NCBI GenBank assembly: GCA_023974075.1
Contig: CM043788.1
Span: forward strand, 27,625,980-27,689,979
DNA length: 64,000 nt
DNA from: Chaenocephalus aceratus
Taxonomy: Eukaryota; Chordata; Actinopteri; Perciformes; Channichthyidae
Direction of reading: 5' to 3'
Shown here one piece after another: positions 25,318 through 36,666 of the stretch. Made by a program: the position numbers and the translations under genes. Below the pieces are notes generated by a model, which saw only the letters and a program-made list of their open reading frames with translations, searched no databases and had not been told where the DNA came from. Numbering within the stretch: position 1 is the stretch's first letter; the number at the start of each line of letters is the position of its first letter.

Positions 25318-26039
25318 TCAGCTTTTCCCAGCATGGGCTCCTCCATCAGCCCTGGTCCTCCTCGCAGAGGAAAGACCCTCAGTCCTCTCCAAACCAACAG
25401 ACAGGACGTCCATCACACGGAGGTTTCTCCCTGAAGTCTCTGCAGCCCTCTGGACACCACGCTGTCTCAATCCGTCCACACTGAATATGAGAGGGGGGAA
25501 ATGAAAATAATAAATGCTTTAGACAATAAGAAACATAAAGTTGACTGTTGAGTTGCTCAGTTTTTTTAGATTGTCAATACTATTACTGTATAACTAATAT
25601 CTCAGGTTAAGAGGCACATTCAAATAAAGATTGGTCTTTAAATACATTTTGTCTTTTGAATTGTTTGTCTAAAGTCAAGGATCTAGAACTGGTACTTATT
25701 TTTAATGATACAGTCTGGTTATTATGCTGTTGGCCTCACAGGTAAGAGCACTAACTAGCTACCATCACATGTACCTTAGCTTGACTTAAATGTATTAAAC
25801 GTATGGTTAAGTGATATCAAAATATAAATAACTAATGTCATGCAAACATATTAATATTTGCTTGATTCCAGAGTTGAATTTAGCACAATTGCATACAAAC
25901 GTTAAGGGGTTTTAAGATTCTGAAGTATTATGCTAAAAACTCAATAACTTAGATTATTATTTATAGTTTTGCTGAATAGTTTCATGGCCGCTTACCTTAG
26001 AAACGTAAAATGCGACGGCAGTGTGCAGATGGGGAGCAT
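25318..26039 (-). CDS. SGNH-derived short protein of E2, two exons
   Basis: Exons 26039-25996 (44 nt) and 25480-25318 (163 nt) give a 68-aa open frame with the same exon lengths as E1. The body reads VDGLRQRGVQRAAETSGRN, then LRVMDV, and retains the RGAQRA-like stretch of the E3 hydrolase. It differs from the E1 version at several residues without any stop or frameshift. It lacks GDS, GxND and DxxH, so no esterase activity is expected. Confidence 0.45.
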
Positions 26040-26461
26040 GTTAGCTTAGCTTGGTAGCTTCAGCTAGCTTTGGAACTTCCAGCTGGGTGGCAGCAGGTCC
26101 CGCCTCGGCTCCGCCTCTTTGCCCTTATTTGGAGCAGGCTGGAGAAGGCGGGAGTTGAACTCTGACGTCACTGTTGAGCCGTTAGTGGCCGACTCCGCCT
26201 ACTAACGGCTTCACGGCAACTCTGCAGAATCCTATGGGTGACGTCACGGACCCTACGTTCATTTATATATACAGTCTATGCTTGTGACGCTTCTAATCTT
26301 CTACCCAGACTTCAGAAGACCCAGAAACGTTCCTCCGCCAGCGGTCCCTGTCGTGTCCAGTTGTTCTGGTCTCTGAGGAGAACTGCATGATCGCCGTAGG
26401 AAGCACGCCTCTGACCACCTTCCAAAAAGAGCAGTTTGATGAAGGACTTCTCTACCTAATG

Positions 26462-26488
26462 GCTTATTATTATTATTATTATTATTAT
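26462..26488 (+). repeat. TAT microsatellite inside the SAM-gene last exon
   Basis: An in-frame run of TAT codons adds about eight consecutive Tyr ahead of AMHLTYPKC. The repeat keeps the frame. Confidence 0.9.
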
Positions 26489-26855
26489 GCCATGCACCTT
26501 ACCTACCCAAAGTGCATATCCACACTGCTGTCTGTTCTCCAAACAGAAATCCTCAAAGATGTCATCCATGAACACGACACAACCAAAAGCTACAAAAAAG
26601 CAATAGGCGAGTGGAAGGCCTTTATTGAGTGAGTGAAATGTGCCTAATTCTGCTCTGCAGGCGTTGATATTTGTTTTCCTATGTAACTGTAGGATGCTGC
26701 TAAATTCATTGTGAGCAATTTCAATTGGATGGTTTTCCCATTCATCGAGGTTTAGGTTTGTTTGTGTGCCCCTCACTTCACTTCCATAGAGTAGAATGGG
26801 TTCTATTATTGATTGGAGTAACTTAAATTAGAATTTGTCTTTTAATCGCATACAA

Positions 26856-26861
<6 letters not shown>

Positions 26862-26937
<76 letters not shown>
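26862..26937. repeat. TC microsatellite
   Basis: About 38 TC units downstream of the SAM-gene stop codon, in the right-hand part of the CACTA-like element. The rest of 26640-27512 is AT-rich with repeated ttaatttaagacaaa motifs and no gene. Confidence 0.95.
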
Positions 26938-26940
<3 letters not shown>

Positions 26941-27840
26941 AATCCTTGTTATCTGTTCGATGTTAAGTGATCCTGGACTCAATGTTGTTAAATATGTAAT
27001 TGTTTAAATAAAAAAAGTTGTGTATAACAATACTTCTGCTGTCTTAATTTAAGACAAATTCACTTATGCCAATACTAGAATGTAATTGTTATTGTAAGCT
27101 TTTTTTTGCTGATTTTTAAACTTAATTTAAGATAAACATTCTTAGTTTAAGACAAAGTCACTAATATAGTGTGTCAATTAAAGCCAATGATTCTTATTGT
27201 AAGCTTTCTTTGCTAATTATAAATCTTAATTTAAGAAATACATTCTTACAGTCACCTCAACCAAAAGACCAAAATACTCATTTTAAGTTATTCTTTCTTA
27301 AATAATGCAGGAATCATTGCTTGTAATAAGCATTTCTGTCTAGTTTCAAGGCCCATTACGGTCTTTCAGTAGCTAGATTTTAATTCTAGTTTTAAGAATT
27401 CTAGCCAAGCAAATTCGGCTTACCCCATTGGCAGATTATTTTGCTTGATACTGGGAAATCTGACTTGATTCAAGAATATTTTGCTTCTTTTTGGAGGGGC
27501 TGTTTTTGCAGTATAGGTTTACACCTTCTGTCCATATGTGCTTTTTATTTAAAACATTTGATTAACTTTTGGTTCACATTTCAATAAATTGTATTTGTAT
27601 TTGCACTCCTTTCGTCCATTATTCTTACTGAAAATGTTAGATTACACATTCACATCTGACTGAAGATTGGCCCCATTTATTTGTGATGTTACAAACTCTA
27701 CGGTACAAGGCACAAGCAATGTGAAGCTCATGAAGTGAGGCAAATAGAAATAATCAGCTGATGGAGTGTAGATGTGGAAATAGGTGCATTCGATCAGCTG
27801 ACTGTTTTTACAATAAAAGTAGTTTCTTAGTGTACTGGTC

Positions 27841-30529
27841 TTAAAATCTCCTAACATCAGCTTTTAATGTTCCTCTTGGATGTTCTTCTTGACCCTCAGA
27901 GAAGGAGAAAATGTCGTGTCTTTCAGGCATGTCCTTTCCTAACAAAAATTACAGGAAATATAAAACATATTATTGCAGAACAAGTGTGTTATTTATGAAA
28001 GAGGTGTGTTTGTGTGTTTAGGGGCTGTAGATATCATTATTTTGTAATTGTAATGTTTTTTTTTTATTTCAACAGAGCTACAAAGACAATCAGAGAATGA
28101 ACAGTATGAAGTTCATCAACATTGAAATATATGTTATTATCAAAATAATATTTAACTGTTATCAAAACGTAGTGCAACTGTCGAAGCTTGCTCTGTTGTC
28201 TCACTGAAAGAATAACTTTTACCACGTTTTTTACAGACAATATTGAGAGATAAATAGTAGCAGTTCTCACTATGTGTTAAATATCTTTGCCTTCAATACA
28301 TTATATTAGAAAGCTGACAAAATCATAGTGCTTGTTAACATCTAAATGTAACTTTTTGCATGGAAAAAACCCTCAATTTAACTGATGTGTAGGTGATCTA
28401 GTATTTAGTATTGTTTAATGGAATGTATATGTGTATTAAAGTCAATACTTCATTCATTTAAACCAATATCTTTCTTAATTCTTTGTACAGTATGAAAAAT
28501 AGAGTCGTTGTACCTGTGCTGAAGTTCACTGCTGTGAGGAGTCCAGTTCTGTCTCTCACTCTCTGGTCCAGCCTGTCTGCATCACCTTGACACCTTAAAC
28601 AAACATATATGTAAAGTACCATGTGTACAAACAATATAACTGATTCTCTTCTGTTGAACATGTTGGATTGTGTATTGTCCGAGTCAGGGTCCTTTTTATT
28701 TTACTGTAACTTTGGAAGTTGTGTTACCAATGCTTACTGTTGATTTGATAGCCATTTGGTAATGCAATTAATAAAAACAACACGGTTTGGGTTCGTTCTT
28801 CAGATGACTGTGACATTAACGTGTAAGCTCAATAATGAACTCCAGCTCAACCAACCATATTGTAATATCTAAGTAATCATCTTGAAATATGACATTAATA
28901 ATTGTAATATACACATCTTATTGTGAGGTTGATTTCACATACACTACTTCGACGTTAGCTTGTCTACATACTTGAGCATAGTGTTAATTTCGTTGACTAA
29001 AACTATGACGAAATATGTTCGTCAACGACCTTTTTTTCCATGACGAAAACGAGACGATGACGAGACGGCACCGACGGCAGTAAACAATAACTGTAACGAA
29101 ATCATTATGCAATATCGTTGACGAAAAGTGACGAGACGAACATTTAGTTTACTAAATAAAAACTATGACAAAATCTCTCTTTACTTTCGTTGACGAAAAA
29201 TGAGGAGACGAAATATTATCAAAGATAACGTTAAATCTCTGATAGTCAGTTTTTCTCCCAGCAGTTCCATTTCCGGTGCTGCGGCAGAGCAGCAGCTGTT
29301 TCTGTGCTGCGCGCGGCGGGAGATTTGAATTACACCGGGCAGCGGCACAATATGAACTGTCAGGAAGACTCGGGTCTAACCCATACAGTCTATGGTCTAA
29401 CTCATGGTCTAACTCATGGTCTAACTAACCTTATTTAACAGAAAATAAAATGGCAACAACAGGGTTTAGGAGCAGTGGTCGCGTTAACCGAATACCCCCC
29501 CGTCAGCGCGAGTGAGTGATACATTGTGCACTCGACGGATAATAATGGATTATGACGGAAATGTTACGATCCTGTCCGTCAAAATGACTGACAACGAAAA
29601 AGTCTAAAGCCACCACTGCTTGGGAGAAAGAAACGATGTGATATTTGGGCCCATTTTCGCTACAATGAGGCGGAGAAAAAAAGCGAATGCATTGTTTTAT
29701 CAGAAAGGAAGCAATGTGGCCATAACACAGCTGGTAAACACACCACAAACCTGACCAGATACTCTCTGCAAAGCTGCTTTCTTAATCATTCAACCTGTGT
29801 TTTTCATCAAATAAGGACAAGATAATCTTATTTATTTATATACTAAAATGACAAATTATTGGTTTTGGCTAGACTAGTTTGACTGAAATGTTCTATATAA
29901 TCTGATGACTAAAAAAGACTCAACAGTTTTCATTGACAAAAAGTAGACTAAAATAATTAATTTTCTTTGACTAAAATAAGACTAAAATGCTCAGACTTTT
30001 AGTCGACTAAATCTTGACTAAAATGTTTACTGTTTTAGTTGACTAAAATAAGACTAACATGCTCAGACTTTTAGTCGACTAAAACTTGACTAAATAAAAA
30101 CAGGATGAAGGTGACTAAATATGACTAAAACTAAAAAGGAAATTTAACACAGGACTAAGACTAAATTAAAAAATAGCTGACGAAATTAACACTACTTGAG
30201 CATAACCAATTTAAATTAACCTTAGCGATGCATACAGTTCCTACCTACATAGGATAAAATGTCTCTCTACGTTACAAGGATGACCTTATTTTATCAACCT
30301 CAAACAGAAGCCGTTTGTTCAACAGTATTATCCCACTTAAAGTCTATTTCGTTTTAAACTTTACAGTCTATTATTTTAACTTGGAGGCTACGATTAGCAT
30401 CGTTAGCACCGATATAGCTTCCACTCGCTACACGCTAACCCAAGCCTTAACATTCATTACGTAGCTGATTAAAATCTTTAATACATAAATAAAGCACTCG
30501 AATTTCACTTACCGCAAAACCGCATTCAT
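27841..30529 (-). CDS. THAP-derived short protein of E1, three exons
   Basis: Exons 30529-30513, 28593-28514 and 27938-27841 join in phase into an open frame of 64 aa starting MNAVLR. Exon 2 carries GDADRLDQRVRDR, homologous to the THAP helix region of E3. Exon 3 carries GKDMPERHDIFSFSEGQE and ends with TAA at 27841-27843. Exons 2 and 3 have exactly the lengths seen in E2 (80 and 98 nt). A hAT (28979-30194) lies in intron 1. The zinc ligands are lost, so it is not a functional THAP finger. Confidence 0.45.
28979..30194. mobile_element. hAT element with BED-finger remnant inside E1
   Basis: The ends TAGTGTTAATTTCG and CGAAATTAACACTA are inverted repeats, with perfect 8-bp direct repeats CTTGAGCA at 28971-28978 and 30195-30202. 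E2 keeps the empty site (minus strand near 23798). Near 29625-29755 a plus-strand frame reads DVIWAHFRYNEAEKKSEC and later HTTNLTRY, a BED zinc-finger start of a hAT transposase. No catalytic region remains. Subterminal sequence is rich in gactaaa. Confidence 0.85.
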
Positions 30530-31186
30530 GCACCGTCTATTTTAACCGCAGAGCGAGTCACAATAGTCCGCTATATAAGCATGAAGAACAAACAACCACG
30601 GCCGGCTTCAAGTTGTGTTTCCTGGATGAGCTGAGCAGGCAGAGTCCCTGTAGCTTCACGGAGCAGGTAGCAGAGAGACAAGAAGCTAGCAGCAGCAGTC
30701 ACTTGACAGAGCCGTCACTCAATGTGACCACGCCCTAATTTATGCAAAAACGTTAAGACCTAATATAAATAAAAGGGTTGTGTTAGAAAACAATTCACTC
30801 ACAGATCCATAATCATGAAGGTGGAATCTAACTATATCGATAATAAAAATGTATGGAGCCAGGGGTAGAAACATGTTTTTTTCTGCTGTAAAATTGGGCA
30901 TTTTAACATGGGGGTCTATGGAAATTGCTCCTTTCTGCAGCCATCGCCTATCGGCCAATATATGAACTGCAGTGTGTGGCACTTCCGTATTGGCGTCCCG
31001 GCTATTCCCCAGAGTTTGCCCCTTGGTTGGGACATATTTCGCTGTCGGGTGTTGACCAATCACGAAGCGTCATTTCTTGACTGGCAGCAAAAACAACCAA
31101 TCACAGCAGTGCTTCTCTGGCTGGCTCTGTCCAATCACAAACAAGAAGTGTTCTCCCTAAAGGAATACCCTTTCTGTCCAATGTGA

Positions 31187-31325
31187 AATGCTGTGGTGTT
31201 TTCTGAAATTCTGTGGTGTTTTCTGAAATGCTGTGGCGTTTTCTGAAACGCTGTGAGGTTTTCTGAAATACTGTGGCGTTTTCTGAAATGCTGTAGTGTT
31301 TTCTGAAATGCTGTGGTGTCTTGCA
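31187..31325. repeat. 20-bp minisatellite
   Basis: About seven imperfect copies of gaaatgctgtggtgttttct run in tandem just outside the E1 end. The repeat produces a phased QKT/FRK-like frame on the minus strand that is not a gene. Confidence 0.9.
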
Positions 31326-31339
31326 CTTCAGGGCCACCG

Positions 31340-32577
31340 TAGTTCACGCTATTTTCTTCAACAACAACTGTTATTGTTGCAGCTGGATTTTCGGTGTTGC
31401 AGCTGTGTTATCTAGTATATTCCATCATTTGCAAGGTTATGTATCTTTCTGGGTGTCAAAGACAAAATAATAGGCATGTTTTTGTGTGGTTTGTTGCCGA
31501 ATTTCTCAGCTATTCTTCCTGTTTTTACCAACCTTAAAGGGAAAGGTATAATTTGTCCTGGAAGCAACTGCAAAAAAAAAAAAACAGGAGAGTGAGGACA
31601 TGTCAATCATCCAGCATCTGAACATGCCCCACACCTGGCTGGACCTCTAATTAGACAAAACACATGTAATCACCTCTGCAAGACCTTTTAATGAAAATAT
31701 AATTTAAAACAGTTTTTTTGTTCCATTTACTGTTTTTGTTCAACAGGGTTTTTTTCTGCAGCTATGAATGTGTGATGTGAATAACATGACTAGCTGATGT
31801 GCAACATTAAATAAAGAGCCAGTAAAAGCCAACATAGCCATTCTTGGTATGTAATTATGCCTGACAGCACCTCACTAATCATAAATGACATGCATAGAGA
31901 AAGTCATTCTCTAACATATGTGTGTGCTTCTCAATCTAAATCATGTTGTTTCTCAACAAAAAAATTGAAATTGAAGCACGGAATTAATAATGTACCTTGT
32001 TAATAGTAATCAGCATGTAAATTACTCAGAGGCCAGCAATGTTGGTTGCATCACTGTCCTCTCTCCTCTACATCACCCCCCCCCCTGCTTTGCATGTTAC
32101 TATCTCATTGTAACATTTACCACCACATTTCTTCCCTCTATACATCTCCTGTTATAAATCTCATCAGATTAAGATCACTGTTATTTTTGAAGAAAACTAT
32201 CAGGGATGCAGGTATGTAAGTCTCTGATTAGATTACATTCCCTGTCTTTTAAGAAGTGGGATATTTATGCCTTTTCATTATTAGGGAGAAAGCATTTAAT
32301 CAATAATTATTGGGGGGAAAATTGATGGCAGGCACAGTCGGTTAAAAGTCTTTCGGGCCAATGTTATTAACTGTGACAAGGCCTGTGGCTGCTGAGGGTT
32401 TGAATGTGAGCCCGATGTGTGAAGACAGGCGGTGGCGAAGCAATCACTCTGTCTGCCTGCGTGGATGGAGGCCTGCATTCTCTGCCAGCTGCTGACAAGA
32501 AAGACACAAGACACTTGTGCCACCTTAAATCTCCAACCAAATTCAAGCACACACAAAAGGCTGTGTATTATAAAAAT

Positions 32578-32629
<52 letters not shown>

Positions 32630-33970
32630 CCCCGGTTACATGTCTGACTGCTTGTTGCTTTACTCAACAGCAAGAGGCTGTGATACTGCCAAGTGTGAGC
32701 TGTGTGCTTGTCCCTGAAATGATCACAGACAGCCAGAAACTCCCTAAAGTAACAACTTGGTGAAATTCAAGGCGAACAAGTTCACTCATCACCACCAATT
32801 CCCTATCCACCACCTTGTGTGTATTTGTCTGAGCAGCACAGCTTGCTTGTTTGAAGTAACTGTTTTTTATTTATATCATACAATTATGTGTGGGCATACC
32901 CAGGGGCCTCACTTACTTCCCCTCCTCTACCTTCTGTAAAGTTTTATTTGATTGATTTTCAACAATTCTGTCTTGTAAATCCACCATCTCTATCATACTT
33001 GGCTTTCTGCATTCATGTCAGCCCCTGCTGTCGACACTGTCTCAGCTATGAGACGGATAAATGCGGGAGGGGTTGAAGGGAGAGGGAAAGAAAAAAAAAA
33101 AAGCTCTGATATTGAAGGGAAGGAAGCCAGTCCTGTAAGAGGCTTAAGAGCCTCCTGGAAGCTGTCGTTTGGCTTGGGACCGAGTGCTGTTGTGGAATTG
33201 AGTTGCTCCTTTATCTGCTTTCGGCTTTGTGATTCCAGGCAAAAGTCTGACCGCCACTGCTCTGCTTGGCTGGCTGTGCCACAAACACACAGAGTACGCA
33301 CATACACACACTTCCACAGGCTTAAGACCTCCTCACACACGGCTGACTCTATCTTTAATTTCTCAGATTGAACTTTTTAGTTGCTGTTTTTAAGCAACAA
33401 CAACAGCGGGGACATCAAACAGACTAAGTTTGTTCATTTCTAAGAGTTTGGGATGATGTTTGTACATCATAGAGTTTTCCACTAGTTTTCAAAATGTTCA
33501 GGCTTAGTTCACGACGTGTTCACTGATGTGTCAGGCCCGATACTTTACACTTTCCTCCATTACAGCACAGAGGGCACAGGTTTGATTTGTACAAGAGCTG
33601 ACAAGTTCAGAAATCATGAAAGTAGCCATGTTTTAAAGTTAAGATATCCTGACAAGCGTTTGCCAGAGAAAAATAAATGTGGAGAAGAACTTCATTTACG
33701 AAACAGTACTTTGGCTAAAACATAATATTTTACTAATTCATTAAGCATTTTGGAGCGACCGCGATTCATTTTACAAATAAAATAAAATAGCCTTACTATT
33801 TTTTATCTTGAGATGTGTGGAATGATTTAAATAGCATTAACATACAATTAGGATCAGATATAAAATAGCATATTGGGAAGAAAAAGGCAATGACTGATTG
33901 TACAAACCATGCATCTATAAATAATATTATATTAGATATCTATATATATAATAAATATATATTTCACATA
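31340..33970. other. intergenic stretch without recognisable genes
   Basis: No coding region, RNA gene or element could be supported. It contains a CA microsatellite at 32580-32627 and a poly-C run near 32077. Frames of up to about 125 codons occur but show no motif, and some read through the CA repeat. Confidence 0.6.
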
Positions 33971-33977
33971 TTTTTGC

Positions 33978-34172
33978 ATTACATGTCACTTGTTAGACGC
34001 TTTTATCCAAAGCGACTTACATACTCAATACTGTGGGCAATCCCCACAGGAGCAATTTGGGTTGAAGTGTCTTGCCCAGGGACACAACGACATGCTGACT
34101 GCAGTGGGGTTTGAACCTGTGCTCCCCTGATCTGAACACCAACGCACTACTTCACTGCGCCACACACCTCCC
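33978..34172 (-). mobile_element. tRNA-derived SINE, second copy
   Basis: Reverse-complement copy of the SINE at 7353-7563. On the minus strand it has a gtggcgcagtgaagtagtgc head, a GGTTCAAACCC box, tgtccctgggcaagacact and the tail gcttttatccaaagcgactt (as seen on the plus strand). The L2-type tail is more complete here. No clear target duplication was found. Bases 34173-35052 show no gene. Confidence 0.8.
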
Positions 34173-35554
34173 ATGTCAAATTATATTATTTCATGTTTTA
34201 TGAATCCAACAGATGAAAAGTTGTGAATCCGATTCAGTTCAGGCAGCCTGAATGATACAACAGTACCCAACAAGAAAATCCAAAGTCAAGGAGTTTGATA
34301 TTCTGGTCATGCATGCTTGGCTAAAATGTGCATTTTACCCAAACGTGCAAAAATGATCAATGACATTAAGTCAAATTGTGCACTTACTCTAGTCTTTTTT
34401 TTAATTCTCTGCTGAGTGCTTTGAATGACACATCTAAAATGACTTCCACCATGTTGTCAAAATCAAAATTTGTAAAGCAGAGAATTCAAAAAAGATGTCA
34501 GTGCTTCCACAGGACAAAATGTCAGCACACACAGTGAGGTCACCCACCAGCTACAGAAGATGCAGTTATTTTCTCTTACATGTTCTGAGAACATTTGTGT
34601 TTAATCAAGCAGCGAGCGAACAAAGACACACAAGCTTACGTTCAAAGCTCTGCTTCTTCTTTAGATCCTTGCTCAGAAAAACAGGTCCAGTTTTCATGGT
34701 GTCAGAATCTGTGTGTATAGTTTTTCTGGATAAATGTCAACCCATGACCTTTTTTGAAGTAATTTATTCTCAGCAGAAGGCCGATGCTGCTGCCTTTTGT
34801 GCGATTGTGTTTGCTGGTGAGGTGGTTTTTTACTGCTATTATCCTTTACATCTCCCACCTTACAAGAACATGCACAGATGATTGTAATCACACATAACAA
34901 CACATACTACCCTGTTTGTTGTGTTGACAAAACCTTATTCTTTAAAAAAAATGTAAGACCTGAAGAAGAGGGAAACAATCTTAACATTGTTTTTCTTTTT
35001 TAATAATTGATCCACAATAAAGCAGAGCTATTTATAAATGAACAAACAGATCTTAAAGGTAGGGTAGGTAGGAATCAGGTAGGAATGGAGAAACCAGCTC
35101 GAGTGCACTAGAATTTGAAAGTACACAACCGGAAAAAAATCTGCCCCTTCCTTCAGACTTCCTTACAGAGCCCCTCCTCCAACACACACGAACGCGCACA
35201 TGACCAATGAGGGCACGAGATCAGTTTGTGCACGAGATGGAAGGCTGACAGGCAGGTAGGCCATCCAATTATTAATTTAGCCGGGCCGGCTCAGATGATT
35301 GGTCGTGCTTTTTACAGTACTACGGCTTCCACAGGTGACATTTGTTTATTTATTGTCAAAGCATTTATGTATTCATTGCTATCGGGATGTTAAGAGCATT
35401 CCACGGAATATAACAAAAAGTGTGTTGTGACTCGACAGATATGTTAGGTTTAGTTATGTTTTTACTCTAGTTTTGTGTTTTGAACTTGTCACTTCCTGTT
35501 TTTATTTTGAAAGTAATCTTTCCTGTCATTCCAGATCCCACATTTCCTGCCTTT

Positions 35555-36666
35555 AGAGGCTTCTCAATACTCAAATTTCCCCTCCTCGACTCCTCGACTC
35601 CTCGGTCCTCCGGTAGTGACCCGGAAATGAATTTCAGCGCGCCATTTTGAAGGACGTCTCATTTCTCTAAATGCACACCGAGGACCGAGGATCGAGCGTC
35701 GAGGAGGCTCTCTGGAGGAGCTATAACCAGGATACACTGATGGTTCCTCCACGGATGCATTTCCGGGAACGGTGGAGGCGTGACGCATGGCCGGACTTAT
35801 CTCAGCCAATGACAGCTCTGCATGCAACCCCTGGATATTATTTTAGAACCTGCTCTCATCGCAACGCGATGTTTACAGTGATAACAGCTGTGAGGTGCAG
35901 AAAGCAGAGCAGTGTGTAAAATATATATCACTCAGTATAACATGCCTACTCTCTTTATTTGCTTTAGTTTAGTAGATATCTACAAACAAAGAGTCGATAT
36001 TTTTCTAAAACCATTTAGTGCTTCACATAATAAAATACACAACGGCTGTAGCCTGATTATGCTTTAGGAGCTGTAGGTGTGTGTGGTACAGGGCGTAGAT
36101 GCGGCGGACAGACGGGTCTCAGTTGGTTTGATGTCCTTACTTTTAATACTTGCAAATACAACTTTTGGCCCGTAATTTCAATTCCCCATTTCAGCGACTA
36201 GAGAGAGATGGGGGGGGGGGGGGGGTATATCCAGTCTCTGATTGTGTTACGTTATTATGAGAGTGCTCTCATACTTTAAATTGCATATATTTATATAAAT
36301 ATATTTGTGTCTGTGTGTCCGCATCTGTAGCCTGGTATTGTCTCATTATACCGCACTCTCAATAAATTCAAAGTAAATATGTGGGGGAACAATGTTCAGC
36401 TGATCCAGCAGAGATTATAAAATATGACAAAACACTCGACAGATGATGCAGCTGTTGCCACGTAATAATGAACGGACGTCGCTTTAATATGACCGCTCAG
36501 AGGAGAGGAGTTCTCATTTCTTTAAACGTCTGCTGCTTCCCCTCCTCTCTACTCGGTTCCCCTCCTCGGTCCTCCGCTCGCATCTCCTGTGGGCGGGACT
36601 AAGTCTCGAGGAGGGGAGCCGAGGAGGGGAGTCGAGGAGGGGACATTTAAGAATTGAGAAGCCTCT
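35555..36666. mobile_element. 1.1-kb TIR element in the 5' LTR
   Basis: The ends AGAGGCTTCTCAATACTC and ATTGAGAAGCCTCT form inverted repeats that continue into CCCCTCCTCGACTCC-type motifs over about 45 bp. No coding region is visible. A run of about 18 G lies near 36209. The target duplication cannot be decided because the two LTRs differ at the junction (ctttgtgtg in the 3' LTR, ctcatgtgtg here). Confidence 0.7.

Larger units (their letters stand above)
22981..26280 (+). mobile_element. E2: THAP/SGNH-type transposon copy, 3.3 kb
   Basis: A complete copy bounded by perfect 8-bp direct repeats CTTGTGAC (22973-22980 and 26281-26288), in intron 7 of the SAM gene. The ends read CAAGCGGCAAACTG and ATATACAGTCTATG. 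It carries a plus-strand THAP-derived gene (exons near 23482, 24189-24268, 24822-24919) and a minus-strand SGNH-derived gene (26039-25996, 25480-25318) converging on each other. An 8-bp target duplication is what hAT and P elements make. No transposase is encoded. Confidence 0.85.
15625..26632 (+). pseudogene. SAM-domain (SAMD3-like) gene of the CACTA-like element, split by DIRS-1
   Basis: Exons: 15625-15789, 16182-16544, 16643-16940, 17166-17389, 17479-17626, 17729-17838, exon 7 (17880-17891 joined to 22933-22956) and 26309-26632. All splice sites are GT-AG and all phases match. The first exon shows a SAM-domain end (HSLSRDDIKDLFPGPVNFLRRR). Later exons show YPSKHEVNTMAKRLVEYYPM, a Ser/Pro/Ala linker, HLMNLEFESRRRF, and a C-terminal HLTYPKCISTLLSVLQTE block, as in the fish proteins annotated sterile alpha motif domain-containing protein 3-like. 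Exon 7 is interrupted by DIRS-1 and intron 7 by E2. A TAT repeat adds a run of eight Tyr in the last exon. No frameshift is visible apart from the insertion. I infer an accessory transposon protein; its function is unknown. Confidence 0.7.
9604..27513. mobile_element. CACTA/EnSpm-like DNA transposon with two divergent genes
   Basis: The left end begins CACTGCAAAAA at 9604. The right end reads TTTTTGCAGT, finishing about 27512, so the ends are inverted CACTGCAAAAA-type repeats. ATA or TA is duplicated at the junctions, and E2 preserves the uninterrupted site (minus strand near 25252, atttaataggtttacacc). Inside, a C2H2/TNP2-like gene runs left from 14388 and a SAM-domain gene runs right from about 15625, sharing a 1.2-kb intergenic control region. 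Without DIRS-1 and E2 the element would be about 9.6 kb. The 9604-10228 end is AT-rich with no gene. Confidence 0.7.
8590..31025 (-). mobile_element. E1: THAP/SGNH-type transposon copy, split by a CACTA-like element
   Basis: E1 occupies 8590-9603 and 27514-31025. Without the CACTA-like insertion (9604-27513) and a hAT (28979-30194 plus target duplication) it is about 3.30 kb, the same length as E2. One end is CATAGACTGTATATATAAATG (8590 onward), the other reads CAAGGGGCAAACTC on the minus strand (ending 31025). The flanking octamers (8582-8589 gtttacac; 31026-31033 gttgggac) match only 5 of 8, so the target duplication is weak here. The end sequences, length and internal gene remnants match E2 throughout. 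Confidence 0.8.

Noticed and set aside
22981..31025. A single giant foldback element
   Set aside because: The arms belong to two E copies with separate boundaries. The loop contains the CACTA-like right end and the last SAM-gene exon, and E2 has its own 8-bp duplication.
31101..31347. ORFs with repeated QKTSQRF-like units
   Set aside because: They are translations of the 20-bp minisatellite.
32296..33371. Several 60-125-codon ORFs
   Set aside because: No motif, no splice pattern and partial overlap with a CA repeat.
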